64,000 bases of DNA from Siphonodentalium dalli. Taxonomy: Eukaryota; Mollusca; Scaphopoda; Gadilida; Siphonodentaliidae. The stretch spans positions 218,194,205-218,258,204 of the forward strand of contig CP136064.1 in the NCBI GenBank assembly GCA_032622095.1, read 5' to 3'. Positions 34,530-46,347 of this stretch are shown here, in pieces. The position numbers and the translations under genes are program-made. The notes under the pieces were generated by a model. That model was not told the origin of the DNA. It made no database searches and saw only the letters and a program-made list of their open reading frames with translations. The stretch's first letter is position 1. Each line of letters opens with the position of its first letter.

Positions 34530-35030
34530 GGTTTAACTCCATCTACATACAGTAATTGATCACTTAACCACAGCAAAATAATGGGTATTTTTTCATGATT
34601 TTAAATCCTGAAAAATTACCCATAATTCTGCTGTGGTTAAGTGGTCAATTACTTTGGGCATTACTGTAACCAATATAAGGATTTGAGGTGTAATAATAAC
34701 TCAATCCTCATACAGTAATGTCCAAAGTAATCGACCACTTAACCACAGCATAATTATTGGTAATTTGTCAGGATTTTAAATGCTGAAAAAATACCCATAA
34801 TTCTGCTGTGGTTAAGTGGTCAATTACTTTGGGCATTACTGTAACCAATATAAGGATTTGAGGTGTAATGATAACTCAATCCTCATACAGTAATGTACAA
34901 AGTAATTGACCACAGCTGAATAATGGGTAATTTGTCAGGATTTTAAATGCTGAAAAATTACCAATAATTCTGATGTGGTTAAGTGGTCAATTACTTTGGG
35001 CATTACTGTAACCAATATAAGGATGTGAGG
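34530..35030. mobile_element. Tandem array of three palindromic MITEs
   Basis: Each unit is a near-complete palindrome of about 120-130 bp: TACAGTAATGTCCAAAGTAA, then GACCACTTAACCACAGC, an AT-rich centre, and the reverse complement ending GGGCATTACTGTA. Units sit at about 34550-34664, 34714-34842 and 34886-35012. They are separated by a repeated 42-bp spacer (ACCAATATAAGGATTTGAGG and on). Ends of the TACAGTA type resemble Tc1/mariner MITEs with TA target sites; the class is inferred. The terminal core AAAGTAATTGACCA is shared with the element at 33350-33690. Confidence 0.8.
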
Positions 35031-35059
35031 TTTAATGAGAACTCCATCCACATAACTAA

Positions 35060-36000
35060 TAAATATGTGTGAAAATTAAACCAAAAAAAATAAATTCCAT
35101 GATGGCGTCCAATATGGACTGCCTAATTCTGCTCCAAAACATGTATATTGAATATATGGTTGTTTATTGGGGGAAACTGATTATTTCAATGATATTTTCA
35201 TTAACTGCATGGGATCCAAAACCCGACTTATGGGAGCTCGCTTCGTGCACGACTGTATCTTAAGCATATGTGCATATTTAATGAGCCAACAATTGGAATC
35301 CAAATAGAGAAGATTGGCACGTCGACCCTGCGCATAGACATCATTGATGATCTCTATGGGAATCAAAATTGACATTTAATAGACAATTTCGATTAACCGC
35401 AATAACTTAAGGAATCTCTAATTATGATTAAGCCCAATGAGAATGCAATAAGACATTTCTTATTACCCTTAACCGCAATTACTTCCCATTGCACTTTAAC
35501 ACAATTAATATCTCTCCCCCCCCAACAGCTTATCAATACCACTCAGGACAGTGGGTGTTTTTCCTCAATTAATTGAATTTCTTGTTAGTGACCATAAATC
35601 TATACCTTCGGTTTTGCCGAATAACCGAACAAATGTTGTCAACTGTTTCCACGTTTATTCTCACTTATACCGTGTTTATATCCGTTTTATCCTTTTTGTT
35701 GTTGTGTATTGCATTACTTTGATAAAGTCTGCGCTTGTGTTATTCTCACAAAAGGTAATGCGTGTTTACATTTCACAATTCCGCCTTACAGTCTGCGAGT
35801 GCGACGGAAAAAATTTCCACATGTCCGAGCGCCATTGGCATTGATTCCTTAAATACGAGACTATTTAATCGAATGAGGTCAAATATTCGCATATAACTTG
35901 ACTCATATGTTATTCTGCACAATTCTGGCCAGTGCCGACTTTCATTTCGCATTACTTTCGTTTTTATCGAAATATAACCGTTTTCTATGGAGATTCCCAT
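35060..36000. other. No gene seen
   Basis: AT-rich sequence with frames below 100 residues, none recognised. Confidence 0.35.
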
Positions 36001-36009
36001 GTAAATTTG

Positions 36010-36955
36010 TTCAACCAAAAAAATCATAGTTTTGCCAATTTCAAGCTAGTTTAATACTTTATAGCATGGTCAGGGCATAATCTGGCCTATCGAGTGATGG
36101 TAGACGTTCCTTCAGTGTGCACAACAAATATTTGGTCCCAACGAAGCAGGCTAAAATCCTGAAATTTGTCAATTGACTTTGAGTGTGAAGAAAATATTCA
36201 TTTAAACTTCCAAAATTGGTTGAAATATGCTCAACAACATTCAGTTGAATGGTGACATTATTTATAGTCACCGACTAACTTCCACGATGAATAAAATTTG
36301 TTTTTATTGATGACAATTATGTCGCGAGTCGTAAAAATGTTAATTTTCTGAAGAAAAAAATTTCATTGTTTCGCCAATTTCAAGCTAGTATTGAGCATGG
36401 TCAGGGCATTACATATAATGATTAAGATTGCTAAAGAACTGAAATAATGAAATGGGAAACTTTTACTGACATCTGGTAAGGATTGAGGAGCAGATGCTAG
36501 AGGCCCCCACCCCCACCCCCCATGGAAGACGGAATACCACTTAACACAGAAGTTGGAATACGGAATACCATATGGAATACATAAAAATATATGAAAACTT
36601 CATTTTTTGGAAGGTCGGCGTACGTATACCGGTATTTTTGGAATACCGAATACCTCCTAACAGAGGGGCCGGAAATACGGCGTACCTCATAACAGGGCAT
36701 GGAATACGGCATACGAAAAAGGGGGGTGGGTGCCTCATGCTATGGAGCCTCCGAGCCTCCCAATATATTGTCTGCTCCACATCTCAATAGAATTCAACAA
36801 CATTCAGTTGAATGGTGACATTATTTATAGTCACCGACTAACTTCCACGATGAATCAAATTTGTTTTTATTGGTGACAATTTATGTCGCGAATCATAAAA
36901 ATGTAAATTTTCTGAAGAAAAAAAATTCATTGGTTTGCGAATTTCAAGCTAGTTT
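36010..36955. repeat. Local direct duplication with a simple-sequence insert
   Basis: About 157 bp (from AACATTCAGTTGAATGGTGA to GCCAATTTCAAGCTAGT) occurs at 36232-36388 and 36795-36952. The tail of the unit also occurs at about 36020-36075. Between the copies, 36500-36790 is full of GGAATAC and its reverse, a degenerate simple repeat that explains the minus-strand frames there. Confidence 0.75.
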
Positions 36956-37680
36956 ATAGCGAACATGGGAACCAAGGTACAATTTATGCCATTTAGGCAC
37001 ACTTCAGAGTGAAATCTGGGCTTATATTTCGGCGAGAATCCAAATCTAGATTCTCGCAAATTACCCTGGATTCTCATGAAAAAGTATATATGGATTCTCG
37101 CAAAATCAGATGAAATATATGCCCTAGTGGAAATATAGCAAATCGTTTAATGCTTTAGAAATTTTTTTTTCGGAGATTTATATATATGTTTAAAGACATA
37201 TTATGGAATTTTTCGGGAGCGAGAAATTGATAAGTTAGTGCTCAGGCACTTTTCCAACGTGGGGAATGTTATCATTCTACTAACATCACTGAAAATTTCC
37301 AAAAAGATCTACCACACCACTTCATATAGAACATCGTCTGAACTACTCCAAATTGTAAATATTTACATCTCGATTCGGGGCGCAACTATCGGCTGTAATT
37401 AAACAAAAATCATTTTGCCATCGAGAGTCATTGCATTTAACTAATATATAAGAATGACGTTGTGTAACATCCATTTGGATTAATATTCGTAACAAATAAC
37501 TACTTTGAGAAAGATTATTCTTAATTTCTATTTATTTGATCACTCTGCCCGGTGTCTGCCGGAGTGTTTCACATCACTTTAATCAAGGAAGACTGTTAAG
37601 AAAAACTGCATTTCAAGACCACCAAACAACTTTCCTTTTTAGGGCCACCACATCTTCCAAATATGTACTTCTTCCATTTT
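36956..37680. other. No gene seen
   Basis: A short cluster of GATTCTCGC repeats lies at 37035-37100. Otherwise there is no recognised content. Confidence 0.35.
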
Positions 37681-37874
37681 GCTATCAAAGACCGAAAAAT
37701 GTCGTTAAACTAGAGATCCAAATACCCCCTAAGGGCCCCTCTATCTTGAGATATTAAAGACCGAAAAATGTCGTTAAACTATAAAGACCGAAAAATGTCG
37801 TTAAACTAGAGATCCAAATACCCCCTATATCTTGAGATATTATAAAGACCGAAAAATGTCATTAAACTATTAAT
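37681..37874. repeat. Short tandem AAAGACCGAAAAATGTCGTT repeats
   Basis: AAAGACCGAAAAATGTCGTT followed by AAACTA occurs at about 37689, 37755, 37782 and 37845, and again singly at 38170 and (diverged) 39462. The last two flank the inverted minisatellite element. Confidence 0.75.
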
Positions 37875-38158
37875 TGTTGTTGCTGTTGTTTATTAGGGTT
37901 TATCGTCATTCTAGCCGCTGGGCCACACACGACGTTGTCAATTTTACGGGTGGAGGAAAGACCACGCAGAGGCTCAATTTCACCGGGAAGTTGTTCCACT
38001 GCGTGTAGAAACCACCGACCCCCGGAAAGCAATTGACAAACTTGCCCAGATACACGATTCCGGTCACCCTCCCTATGGTGGGGTTAGAACCAGCGCTGGA
38101 CGGCCTGGGACGACGTAATACACCTGGCACTCTACCGACTGGACCACCGGGGGCCCCT
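37875..38158 (-). mobile_element. tRNA-derived SINE
   Basis: On the minus strand it begins GGGGCCCCCGGTGGTCCAGT and contains an A-box-like TGGTCCAGTCGG and a B-box-like GGTTCTAACCC 40-50 bases later, as in RNA polymerase III promoters of tRNA origin. A central block with CTGGGCAAGTTTGTCAATTG is shared with the decayed copy at 8575-8760. The end reads GACGATAAACCCTAATAAAC. The central block may be one of the conserved invertebrate SINE core domains; I cannot say which. Confidence 0.75.
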
Positions 38159-38204
38159 ATTAAACTGTTAAAGACCGAAAATGTCGTTAAATTGTAAAGT
38201 TTGA

Positions 38205-39450
38205 GCTATTGCCATGGCTTTGTCGTCCGTGTGTATGTGTGTACGTAAGGCGTCAACAATGCAGGCTACAGGTCGTACCTTTGGTCGGATCATTATGAAA
38301 TTTGTCATAGCTGTTGACATCAACATTTAGACCAGATTATTAATTTTGGGATCATTCGGAAAAAAAACATGGCCGCCAGTGGCCATCTTGGATTTCAAAA
38401 TTCAATCCATTAGCACGGGCTACAGTTCGTAATGTTTGTCTGATCATCATGAAATTTGTCAAGAATGTTAATAATGACATGTAGATGGGAACGAGTCCTT
38501 TTGGGGTCATTCGGCCAAAAAACATGGCCGCAGCAGCCATTTTGGATTTTAGTCTTTATATGACTAAATCTTAACACGGGCTACAGGTCTTAACTTTAGT
38601 CTGATCATCATAAAATTTGTCATGGCTGTTGAAATTGGAATGTAGATGGGAACGAGTCATTTTGGGGTCATTCGGACAAAAAAAATGGCCGCCAGTGGCC
38701 ATCTTGGATTTCAAAATTTAACCCATTAGCACGGGCCACAGGTCGTACTGTTTGTCTGATCATCATGAAATTTGTCATGGATGATAATATTGACATGTAG
38801 ATGGGAACGAGTAATTTTGGGGTTATTCGGCCAAAAAACATGGCCGCCAGCAGCCATCTTGGATTTTACTCTTTGTATGACTAAATTCTTTAGCACGGGC
38901 TACAGGTCGTACTTTCAGTCTGATCATCATAAAATTTGTCAAGAATGTTAATAATGACATGTAGATGGGAACGAGTCATTTTGGGATCATTTGACCCAAA
39001 AACATGGCCGCCAGCAGCCATCTTGGATTTTACTCTTTGTATGACTAAATTCTTTAGCACGGGCTACAGGTCGTACTTTCAGTCTGATCATCATAAAATT
39101 TGTCAAGAATGTTAATAATGACATGTAGATGGGAACGAGTCATTTTGGGATCATTTGACCCAAAAACATGGCTGCCAGCAGCCATCTTGGATTTTACTCT
39201 TTGTATGACTAAATCCTTTAGCACGGGCTACAGGTCGTACCTTTAGTCTGATCATCATGAAATTTTTCATGGCTGTTGAAATTGGAATGTAGATGAGAAT
39301 GAGTCATTTTGGGGACATTCCGACAAAAAAACATGGCTGCCAGTGGCCATCTTGGATTTCCAAATTCAATTCTAAATCTTTCCATTCATTGCTCATCACA
39401 CAAATTTAACTTCTTCTCAAAGTTGAGCTACAGTGTCATTGACACTTTCA
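38205..39450 (-). mobile_element. Minisatellite-bearing element, minus orientation
   Basis: The inverted, shorter copy of the 2060-4735 element has seven units of about 160 bp (GGCCATCTTGGATTT recurs from 38375 to 39350). Read on the minus strand it starts with ATGAAAGTGTCAATGACACT and TAGCTCAACTT and ends in GCCATGGCAATAGCTCAAAC TTTAC. It is flanked by copies of the AAAGACCGAAA repeat (38170 and 39462). Confidence 0.82.
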
Positions 39451-40172
39451 TTTGAGACATTAAAGAACGAAATATGTCGTTACACCATTAATGATCATTA
39501 ATACATAATTTGTGTTTATGAAAGTCTGGTACAGACAGTTTGTTTCCAGTACATATTCATTCGAACGTAAACAATTATTCTCTGACAAATCATGTTAATA
39601 TTGCCTTTCGTTACTGGTTTCCTTGACTCACATATCTCTCACTTCTTAATACTTATAATTAAAACAAATGTTCTGTGTTTTGTGTCACTTCTTAATAGCA
39701 TTCTGTATTCTGCTATTGAAAAGAAAAACAGTTGTAGTATACCTTAAAGGAATGAAGGCCTTGGTGGGTATCATGTGAACATATTTCCACCGCTACAAAC
39801 GAAATAATATTCAAATATAGACAGACTTTGTTAATATACAAATGAGAAATATCTCATAAACATTATGTTATAGTCGTAAATTTGCCGACTGTTGTGTAAA
39901 CGGGTATATCCTGTCTACCCGGCAGGCAGAGATTAACGACTTGGCCGGCGGAGATTATAGTCCATATCAAAACACCTGCGGTCCAGTGTTGTCACAGTCC
40001 ATGACTGTTGGTGGTGAATAACGTTTAATAGCGTGAGCCACATTCAGTTTATTTATTTTAGACGTTTTATTATTTGTTTGTAAAGATGTATTATGCATTA
40101 TTATCAGTGTTTTAAGTAGAGTTCACTACTGAATATATATACTGTTAGATTCCCTGGTCTGACATAAAAACG

Positions 40173-40489
40173 ATGGCAAGCACACAAGTGAACGTAAATT
40201 ATATTCCAAATACTAGAGGTGGAAAGTATCTGGTATATGATGACTACAAATTCTCCGTTAAATCAAGGAGAATGATCGAATTCATTGGCGATGTTGTAAG
40301 AAAGACTGCCGTGCAACCACCAACACTGAGAATGATATGGTGATATCCAACAGCGGCAACCATAACCACGAACCTGATTTCAACCAAGTAGCAGCAGATT
40401 CCTTGATTGCAGACCTCAAAAAGCTTGTTAAGAGAAGTAACAAGCTAGTAACAACGCTATACCAGGAAGAAATAGGAAGTATGTACTGA
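40173..40489 (+). pseudogene. FLYWCH zinc-finger exon of the MULE transposase gene
   Basis: From ATG 40173 the translation is MASTQVNVNYIPNTRGGKYL, VYDDYKFSVKSRRMIEF. After a one-base frameshift near 40285 it continues WRCCKKDCRATTNTENDMVI then SNSGNHNHEP. The order GGKYLVYDDYKF, WRC...C, HNH is the FLYWCH domain, a DNA-binding finger common at the N-terminus of animal MULE transposases. A GTATGT at 40479-40484 could be a splice donor; its phase does not fit the next segment exactly, so the intron is uncertain. Confidence 0.78.
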
Positions 40490-40607
40490 GTAAATTTAAT
40501 TTCGCATTCGCATTAATCTGGCAACGCTCTTTATATTAGTATTCAGAAAGAAAACTAAGCGAGTAATAACTAAAGTAAAACTGGTGTAATGTTGTATTAT
40601 ATATATT

Positions 40608-42975
40608 ACTAGCAGGGTAGCCCGCCACCGGCGGCTTGTCCAAAACATGACATTTTTTGTTTTTCAATGAGTTAATTGTGACATTTGTTTATATTTTTTT
40701 TCAATTTTTAGCTCCACGCGTTTCAATAAGAAAAAATTGTACCCGGTAGCTCCACCCGTTTCCGAGATCTGGTCTGCGCATGCGCGAAGCTGGCGTCGCA
40801 CGGGCTCGGCGACCCGATCAAATTTGTACCCGGCCCAAGATACATTCACATAGCAAATTTCAAGTCGATAGCTCCACCCGTTTCCGAGATCTCGTCTGCG
40901 CATGCGCTGCACGGGCGTCGCATGGGCTCGGCGACCCGATAAAATTTGTACCCGGTGCAAGATACATTCACATAGCAAATTTCAGGTCGATAGCTCCACC
41001 CGTTTCCGAGATCTGCCTTTCTGCATAATATTTCGAGCGATAACATTGCATTGAAATGTCAGACTCCCATCGTGAACCTCAACACGAAGTAAACACGTGT
41101 TTCGAGCGATAACATTGCATTGAAATGACTCCCATCGTGAACCTCAAGACGACGTAAAACACGTGTTGCGTTCTAGGAAATGCACTCAATGCAGATGCTA
41201 ATAACGTTGACTTCGTATATATATATATAATGACGTTATTAACCCCGGCCGTGCCGTTTGAGCTGATTTTTATGACTGGGAGTGGGGTACGGGTGCTCGG
41301 AGCTTCTGGAAAACGCGTGGACGACATCGTACGTGGTATTTTACCTTTAGATAGGAAGTTTGAGCTCAATCTGTCCAGCCGTTCCCGTCCTAATGTACTA
41401 TTTCGAGCGATAACAATTGTCAGACTCCCATCGTGAACCTCAACACGAAGTAAACACGTGTTTCGAGCGATAACATTGCATTGAAGTCAGACTCCCATCG
41501 TGGACCCCCAAGACGACGTAAACACGTGTTTGTTCCGGTATAACTTTGGAGACTCTGACTTCATATATATATATAATGACGTTATTAACCCCGGCCGTGC
41601 CGTTTGAGCTGATTTCGATGACTGGGAGTGGATAAAGGGTGCTCAGAGCTTCTCGAAAACACGATTACGGCGGTGTCGGTGGGATTTTACACTTACATAC
41701 AAAATTTGATCTCAATCTGTACACGCGTTTTGGATTCTATGAAGTACACACACACACACATATATACGAAGTCTCAAAATATATAGTATAGACTAGCAGG
41801 GTAGCCCGCCACCGGCGGCTTGTCCGAAACATGACATTTTTTGTTTTTCAATGAGTTAATTGTGACATTTGTTTATATTTTTTTTAATTTTTAGCTCCAC
41901 GCGTTTCAATAAGAAAAAATTGTACCCGGTAGCTCCACCCGTTTCCGAGATCTGGTCTGCGCATGCGCGAAGCTGACGTCGCACGGGCTCGGCGACCCGA
42001 TCAAATTTGTACCCGGCCCAAGATACATTCACATAGCAAATTTCAAGTCGATAGCTCCACCCGTTTCCGAGATCTCGTCTGCGCATGCGCTGCACGGGCG
42101 TCGCATGGGCTCGGCGACCCGATAAAATTTGTACCCGGTGCAAGATACATTCACATAGCAAATTTCAGGTCGATAGCTCCACCCGTTTCCGAGATCTGCC
42201 TTTCTGCATAATATTTCGAGCAATAACATTGCATTGAAATGTCAGACTCCCATCGTGAACCTCAACACGAAGTAAACACGTGTTTCGAGCGATAACATTG
42301 CATTGAAATGACTCCCATCGTGAACCTCAAGACGACGTAAAACACGTGTTGCGTTCTAGGAAATGCCCTCAATGCAGATGCTAATAACGTTGACTTCGTA
42401 TATATATATATAATGACGTTATTAACCCCGGCCGTGCCGTTTGAGCTGATTTTTATGACTGGGAGTGGAGTACGGGTGCTCGGAGCTTCTGGAAAACGCG
42501 TGGACGACATCGTACGTGATATTTTAACTTTAGATAGGAAGTTTGAGCTCAATCTGTCCAGCCGTTCCCGTCCTAATGTACTATTTCGAGCGATAACAAT
42601 TGTCAGACTCCCATCGTGAACCTCAACACGAAGTAAACACGTGTTTCGAGCGATAACATTGCATTGAAGTCAGACTCCCATCGTGGACCCCCAAGACGAC
42701 GTAAACACGTGTTTGTTCCGGTATAACTTTGGAGACTCTGACTTCATATATATATATAATGACGTTATTAACCCCGGCCGTGCCGTTTGAGCTGATTTCG
42801 ATGACTGGGAGTGGATAAAGGGTGCTCAGAGCTTCTCGAAAACACGATTACGGCGGTGTCGGTGGGATTTTACACTTACATACGAAATTTGATCTCAATC
42901 TGTACACGCGTTTTGGATTCTATGAAGTACACACACACACACATATATACGAAGTCTCAAAATATATAGTATAGA
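40608..42975. repeat. 1.18-kb head-to-tail tandem duplication inside the MULE
   Basis: Copy 1 (40608-41791) and copy 2 (41792-42975) differ at only a handful of bases. Both start ACTAGCAGGGTAGCCCGCCA and end in (AC)n-ATATATACGAAGTCTCAAAA TATATAGTATAGA. Each contains an internal doublet (TAATGACGTTATTAACCCCG twice). The ORFs of 60-104 residues on both strands are part of the repeat. Start and tail resemble the unit at 62728-63800. It lies between the FLYWCH exon and the transposase segment, possibly in an intron. Confidence 0.9.
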
Positions 42976-43047
42976 AGATAGATAATTATTATTAAAGAAT
43001 AGAGAATACTAAGCAAGTAATAACTCTATTACAGCGTCAAAACAGCA

Positions 43048-43703
43048 TTGTATCATGCCAGAGCCGAAAACCAGCCAAAGTTACCAATTCATCGTTCAGG
43101 AGTCGACCTTCCTGATGTATACAAAACAACAGCCAACAACCATAACTTCCTACTAGCCGATGACGGAGAGACTGAAAAGATTCTGATATTCGCGACCAGA
43201 GAAAATCTAGAAAATTTAGCTGTTGCCGGAACGATCTTCTGTGATGGAACGTTTGAGAAAAGCCCAACGATCTTCTTTCAACTGTACACGATACACGCAT
43301 TCGTCGCCGGAAAGATGTGCCCTTTGGTGTATGGCTTACTTCCCAACAAGACCCAACACACATACCAACGTTTCTTCAATCTGGTGAAAGAAAGGGCAGC
43401 AGAACTCGACATCACCATCAGCCCAAGTGGAATTTTCACAGATTATGAGACAGCTGCCCAAAACTGCAGTTGGTGTTATCTTGCTCACACCCGAACATCT
43501 TCAGGTTGATAGATTTCCTGAAGAAAGAGCAAGCTTACCAGGAAGCAACCGCCATCCAATTGAGAGCGGGTGGAAGCCTTGGCCCACGGAAGATGCGATA
43601 TCGCAAAGTTGACAATTCCATCAGACATTTCAAGAGAGTTTTCGGCGCAGGCGAAATAGATATTCTCGAATACATGGATTCAGTATCAAACAGTATCAAA
43701 CAT
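43048..43703 (+). pseudogene. MULE transposase core and C-terminus, internally deleted
   Basis: 43048-43509 reads ALYHARAENQP, IFATRENLENL, FCDGTFEKSPTIFFQLYTIH, CPLVYGLLPNKTQHTYQRFF and TDYE. These carry the first two Asp of the MULE DD..E centre (D in DGTF and in TDYE). The frame then breaks. From about 43480 another frame gives NIFRLIDFLKKEQAYQEATA and RKMRYRKVDNSI, the C-terminal region of the same family. About 100 residues between them, including the catalytic Glu, are missing, so it cannot be active. Confidence 0.82.
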
Positions 43704-44493
43704 TAATGTGCTATAATTCATGTTATGTTATATTGATAGTGTTTGTTATATATATATCTTGAGTATTTAATAAATTTGTTGAAATATATCACATGTGCAT
43801 TTCTTCGTTCATAAAGCAACTTCCGGTGTCCGTTCAGTGGCGGGGTTAATATGTGTGGATAGGGCGAATATCGGCCTTTCGTTAGACACCAAAATGAGCC
43901 CTCTACGCGCTGTATTCCTCGAGTTTTGAATTTTCCAAAAACCCCAATTATCCTCATCGTCCGGCCGCTCATCGCCGTCGAAATTAGCCATCGCCACCAA
44001 TTCCCAGTAACAATTATGATAAAAACTATAGTCGGCAGCTCTGTGATGTTGAGGATTATCACACCTGCCCCAACACCTACCCGAAACAATAGCCGCCGGG
44101 TGAACAGGACGACCCCGTGTAAACAAAGCATAAAAAGTTACTTTCCTGGTGTTTCTTTATATTATGATGGTAAACATAAAGAGCGTTCTTTGTTGCTCAA
44201 TTCCTTATTTGGAAATAATAAAGAGCGTTTATACCATTTGTGTGTGATTAGCCAGTAGCATTATGCTGCCTTCTATAACACAATCAGACTCTTGTTTAGG
44301 TAAAATTTAGTAGGTCTTTATGTAAGCATGATGTTTAAGGGATTACAGTGCTCATGAAACAACAAAACTCTATCGGAAAGCCACCCCTATTGTGATCACA
44401 ATAATCCAAGTCCCATAAAAATCGCGTAATAATTAAGCCGAGAAATAAATAAATAATACCGCCACCGGTTGTCGGCTATCTCCGTCGCAAAAA

Positions 44494-44515
44494 CCTCGCA
44501 TGACGTCAAGCGAGG
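44494..44515. promoter_or_regulatory. 22-bp palindrome centred on a full CRE
   Basis: CCTCGC-A-TGACGTCA-A-GCGAGG: arms pair at every position except one A/A mismatch. TGACGTCA (44501-44508) is the full CREB/ATF consensus. It lies about 350 bp upstream of the THAP frame within Kolobok. A promoter role is inference. Confidence 0.45.
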
Positions 44516-44859
44516 TAAACTAATTAAAAACACGGAATCGGAGTTATTTGTGTCTACCTATATGACGATGGAAAATCCGGAATAGACATCAGCTCGCGAG
44601 CGTGATGGAATTACTGCGGGGCATATCAATAGCATTGTGTACACATGGTTAATTGTCATCGCGCGGTGAGTTATATTCACTTGTGATTTGTCTTAAGCGC
44701 TGTTTGGAAAGTTATTGTTTTGACAAAAAAACTATAGAAGGCCGATTGAGCGGGGTAGGTAACACTTTCGTGTCAAAAATAAAGCTTATAAAAACATGAG
44801 CAGGCATGTGAACTCTATTCGGGCGCGTGTTCACGATGTTGTTTTAATTTTCCGTATAT

Positions 44860-45078
44860 ATGCCCCGAGTGTCCCGTATTTACAATCATTCATTCGTAAC
44901 ATTGCCATATAAATGCAGTGTTTTCGGCTGTGGCCGGTCTAGTGACTCTCAGTTAGGTATAATGCTGTATTCATTTCCAAACGATGTTCGTTTACGTGCC
45001 ATTTGGCGGGATTTCTGTGGGAAACCCGTTGCGCAATCATCAGAAACCGATTACATATACCAAATAAAGAGCGTTTAA
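44860..45078 (+). pseudogene. THAP-domain remnant of a Kolobok transposase
   Basis: From ATG 44860: the segment KCSVFGCGRSSDSQLGIMLY followed by SFPNDVRLRAIWRDFCGK fits the first half of a THAP finger (C-x4-C, then the F-P-x-D and W positions). The second zinc pair (C-x2-H) is absent before the stop, and no DDE core follows in any frame. The frame ends in a copy of the 12-base motif ATAAAGAGCGTT. Confidence 0.65.
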
Positions 45079-46277
45079 TTTGACAAGTCAGTCATGGTTA
45101 CGAATACATACAATTGCAGTTAAAGTGGAGAGTATGTTGAATAAATCACGATAACAACTATTCTTAGTCGATTCCCCATTTCCTTCACCATGGCTCCATA
45201 AAGAGCGTTCCATGTTAAGAGTTTTCCTAATATGGTACGAATAAAAAGAGTTTAATAAAGCGGAAATTGCTATGACTTGGAAGGATATATAAAGCATTCA
45301 TATCGGAAGTTCGTGTACATGTATTGACCTGTATTGGTGTAATCAGTAAAAAAAATCACGATGACAACTGTTCTAAGTCGAGTCCCTTTACCTTGACGCA
45401 ATAAAGAGCGTTCACTATTACGATATATTGCGAATAAAGAGCACTTGAATATGTGATTCCATATTAAACCGGATTATTATCCCTCCTTCAAAAAGTGTTA
45501 TATATGATTGGATGTTTATAACCCTATTGTTATGCGTAATTGCCACATAGAGGTCGATTTATGACCTGGATATTCAATAGACCGCATCGCTAGAGTGCTA
45601 ATTTAATAGGTCAATAACGATGCATAGATGTAGTGAATTTCCATCAGTGACAGTCGGCTAGATTGTTTTGGGGTGGGGGAAGCAATATTCCGAAATATAT
45701 ATAAACACCATATTGCCCAAATAATTACATGATTCATAACCAAGGAAAAATGAACATATCATATTGGTAATGAATGACTTGATTATAATTGATTAAATCC
45801 GACAGCAATAAACCAATTGTGTGTTGTTTTACCGCGTTACGATATTTAAAACGAAACGCTCTTTATTGACACACGACTAATGGCATCTGGAAATTGGAAT
45901 GTTTACGAGATGATAATTGCCTAATAACTGTGCAAGTCTTCGCGTATATATGCAATCTTGATATGCATATATAATATAACTTGGACTATTCCGGTAACGA
46001 AAAAATATATATAAACACGAGCACGCGTTTATATAGATAAATGCGCGCAAAACTGAATAATATACGGGCATGGCTTTATAGTAACAACACATCGCGATAC
46101 ATATAATAATAGTAATAATAACACGATAAAGATCGACATTTAATTACGAGAAAGGCGATGTTTCGGCGAAGTTTTGCATTCGCAGTGTGATAACGCGACA
46201 ATCGTCAAAGGCCGCGATCGACTACATGCAAACTTAAAATACCGCCGTCGCGTATCTATGCGTTGTCAATGAGTTAC

Positions 46278-46347
46278 CACGTGATCGATCACGTGCTATG
46301 CTTCTGTTTACATGTGACAATCACGTGATCGGGCTGATGATCACGTG
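46278..46347. promoter_or_regulatory. Cluster of four CACGTG E-boxes
   Basis: CACGTG at 46278, 46290, 46323 and 46342. The first two form the perfect 18-bp palindrome CACGTGATCGATCACGTG. Three of the four have flanks making TCACGTG or CACGTGA, the form preferred by TFEB/MITF-type bHLH-Zip factors. It lies near the right end of Kolobok. Function is unknown. Confidence 0.45.

Larger units (their letters stand above)
39902..44116 (+). mobile_element. FLYWCH/MULE (Mutator-like) transposon nested in Kolobok
   Basis: Flanked by GTGTAAAC (39894-39901 and 44117-44124), an 8-bp direct repeat (9 bp with one mismatch). In the short Kolobok MITE the corresponding site is uninterrupted (ATGTAAACAAAAGC). 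Terminal inverted repeats of about 22 bp share CCTGT..ACCCGGC. Inside are a FLYWCH exon and a MULE transposase segment. The transposase is dead (frameshift in the finger, internal deletion after the second Asp). Confidence 0.82.

Noticed and set aside
40664-42619. Repeated ORFs of 66-104 residues on both strands
   Set aside because: Every one occurs twice at 1183-bp spacing within the tandem repeat, with no domain and coding on both strands at once.
43718-44131. 137-residue and 105-residue minus-strand ORFs
   Set aside because: They cross the MULE terminal inverted repeat into Kolobok, with no domain; by-products of the element end.
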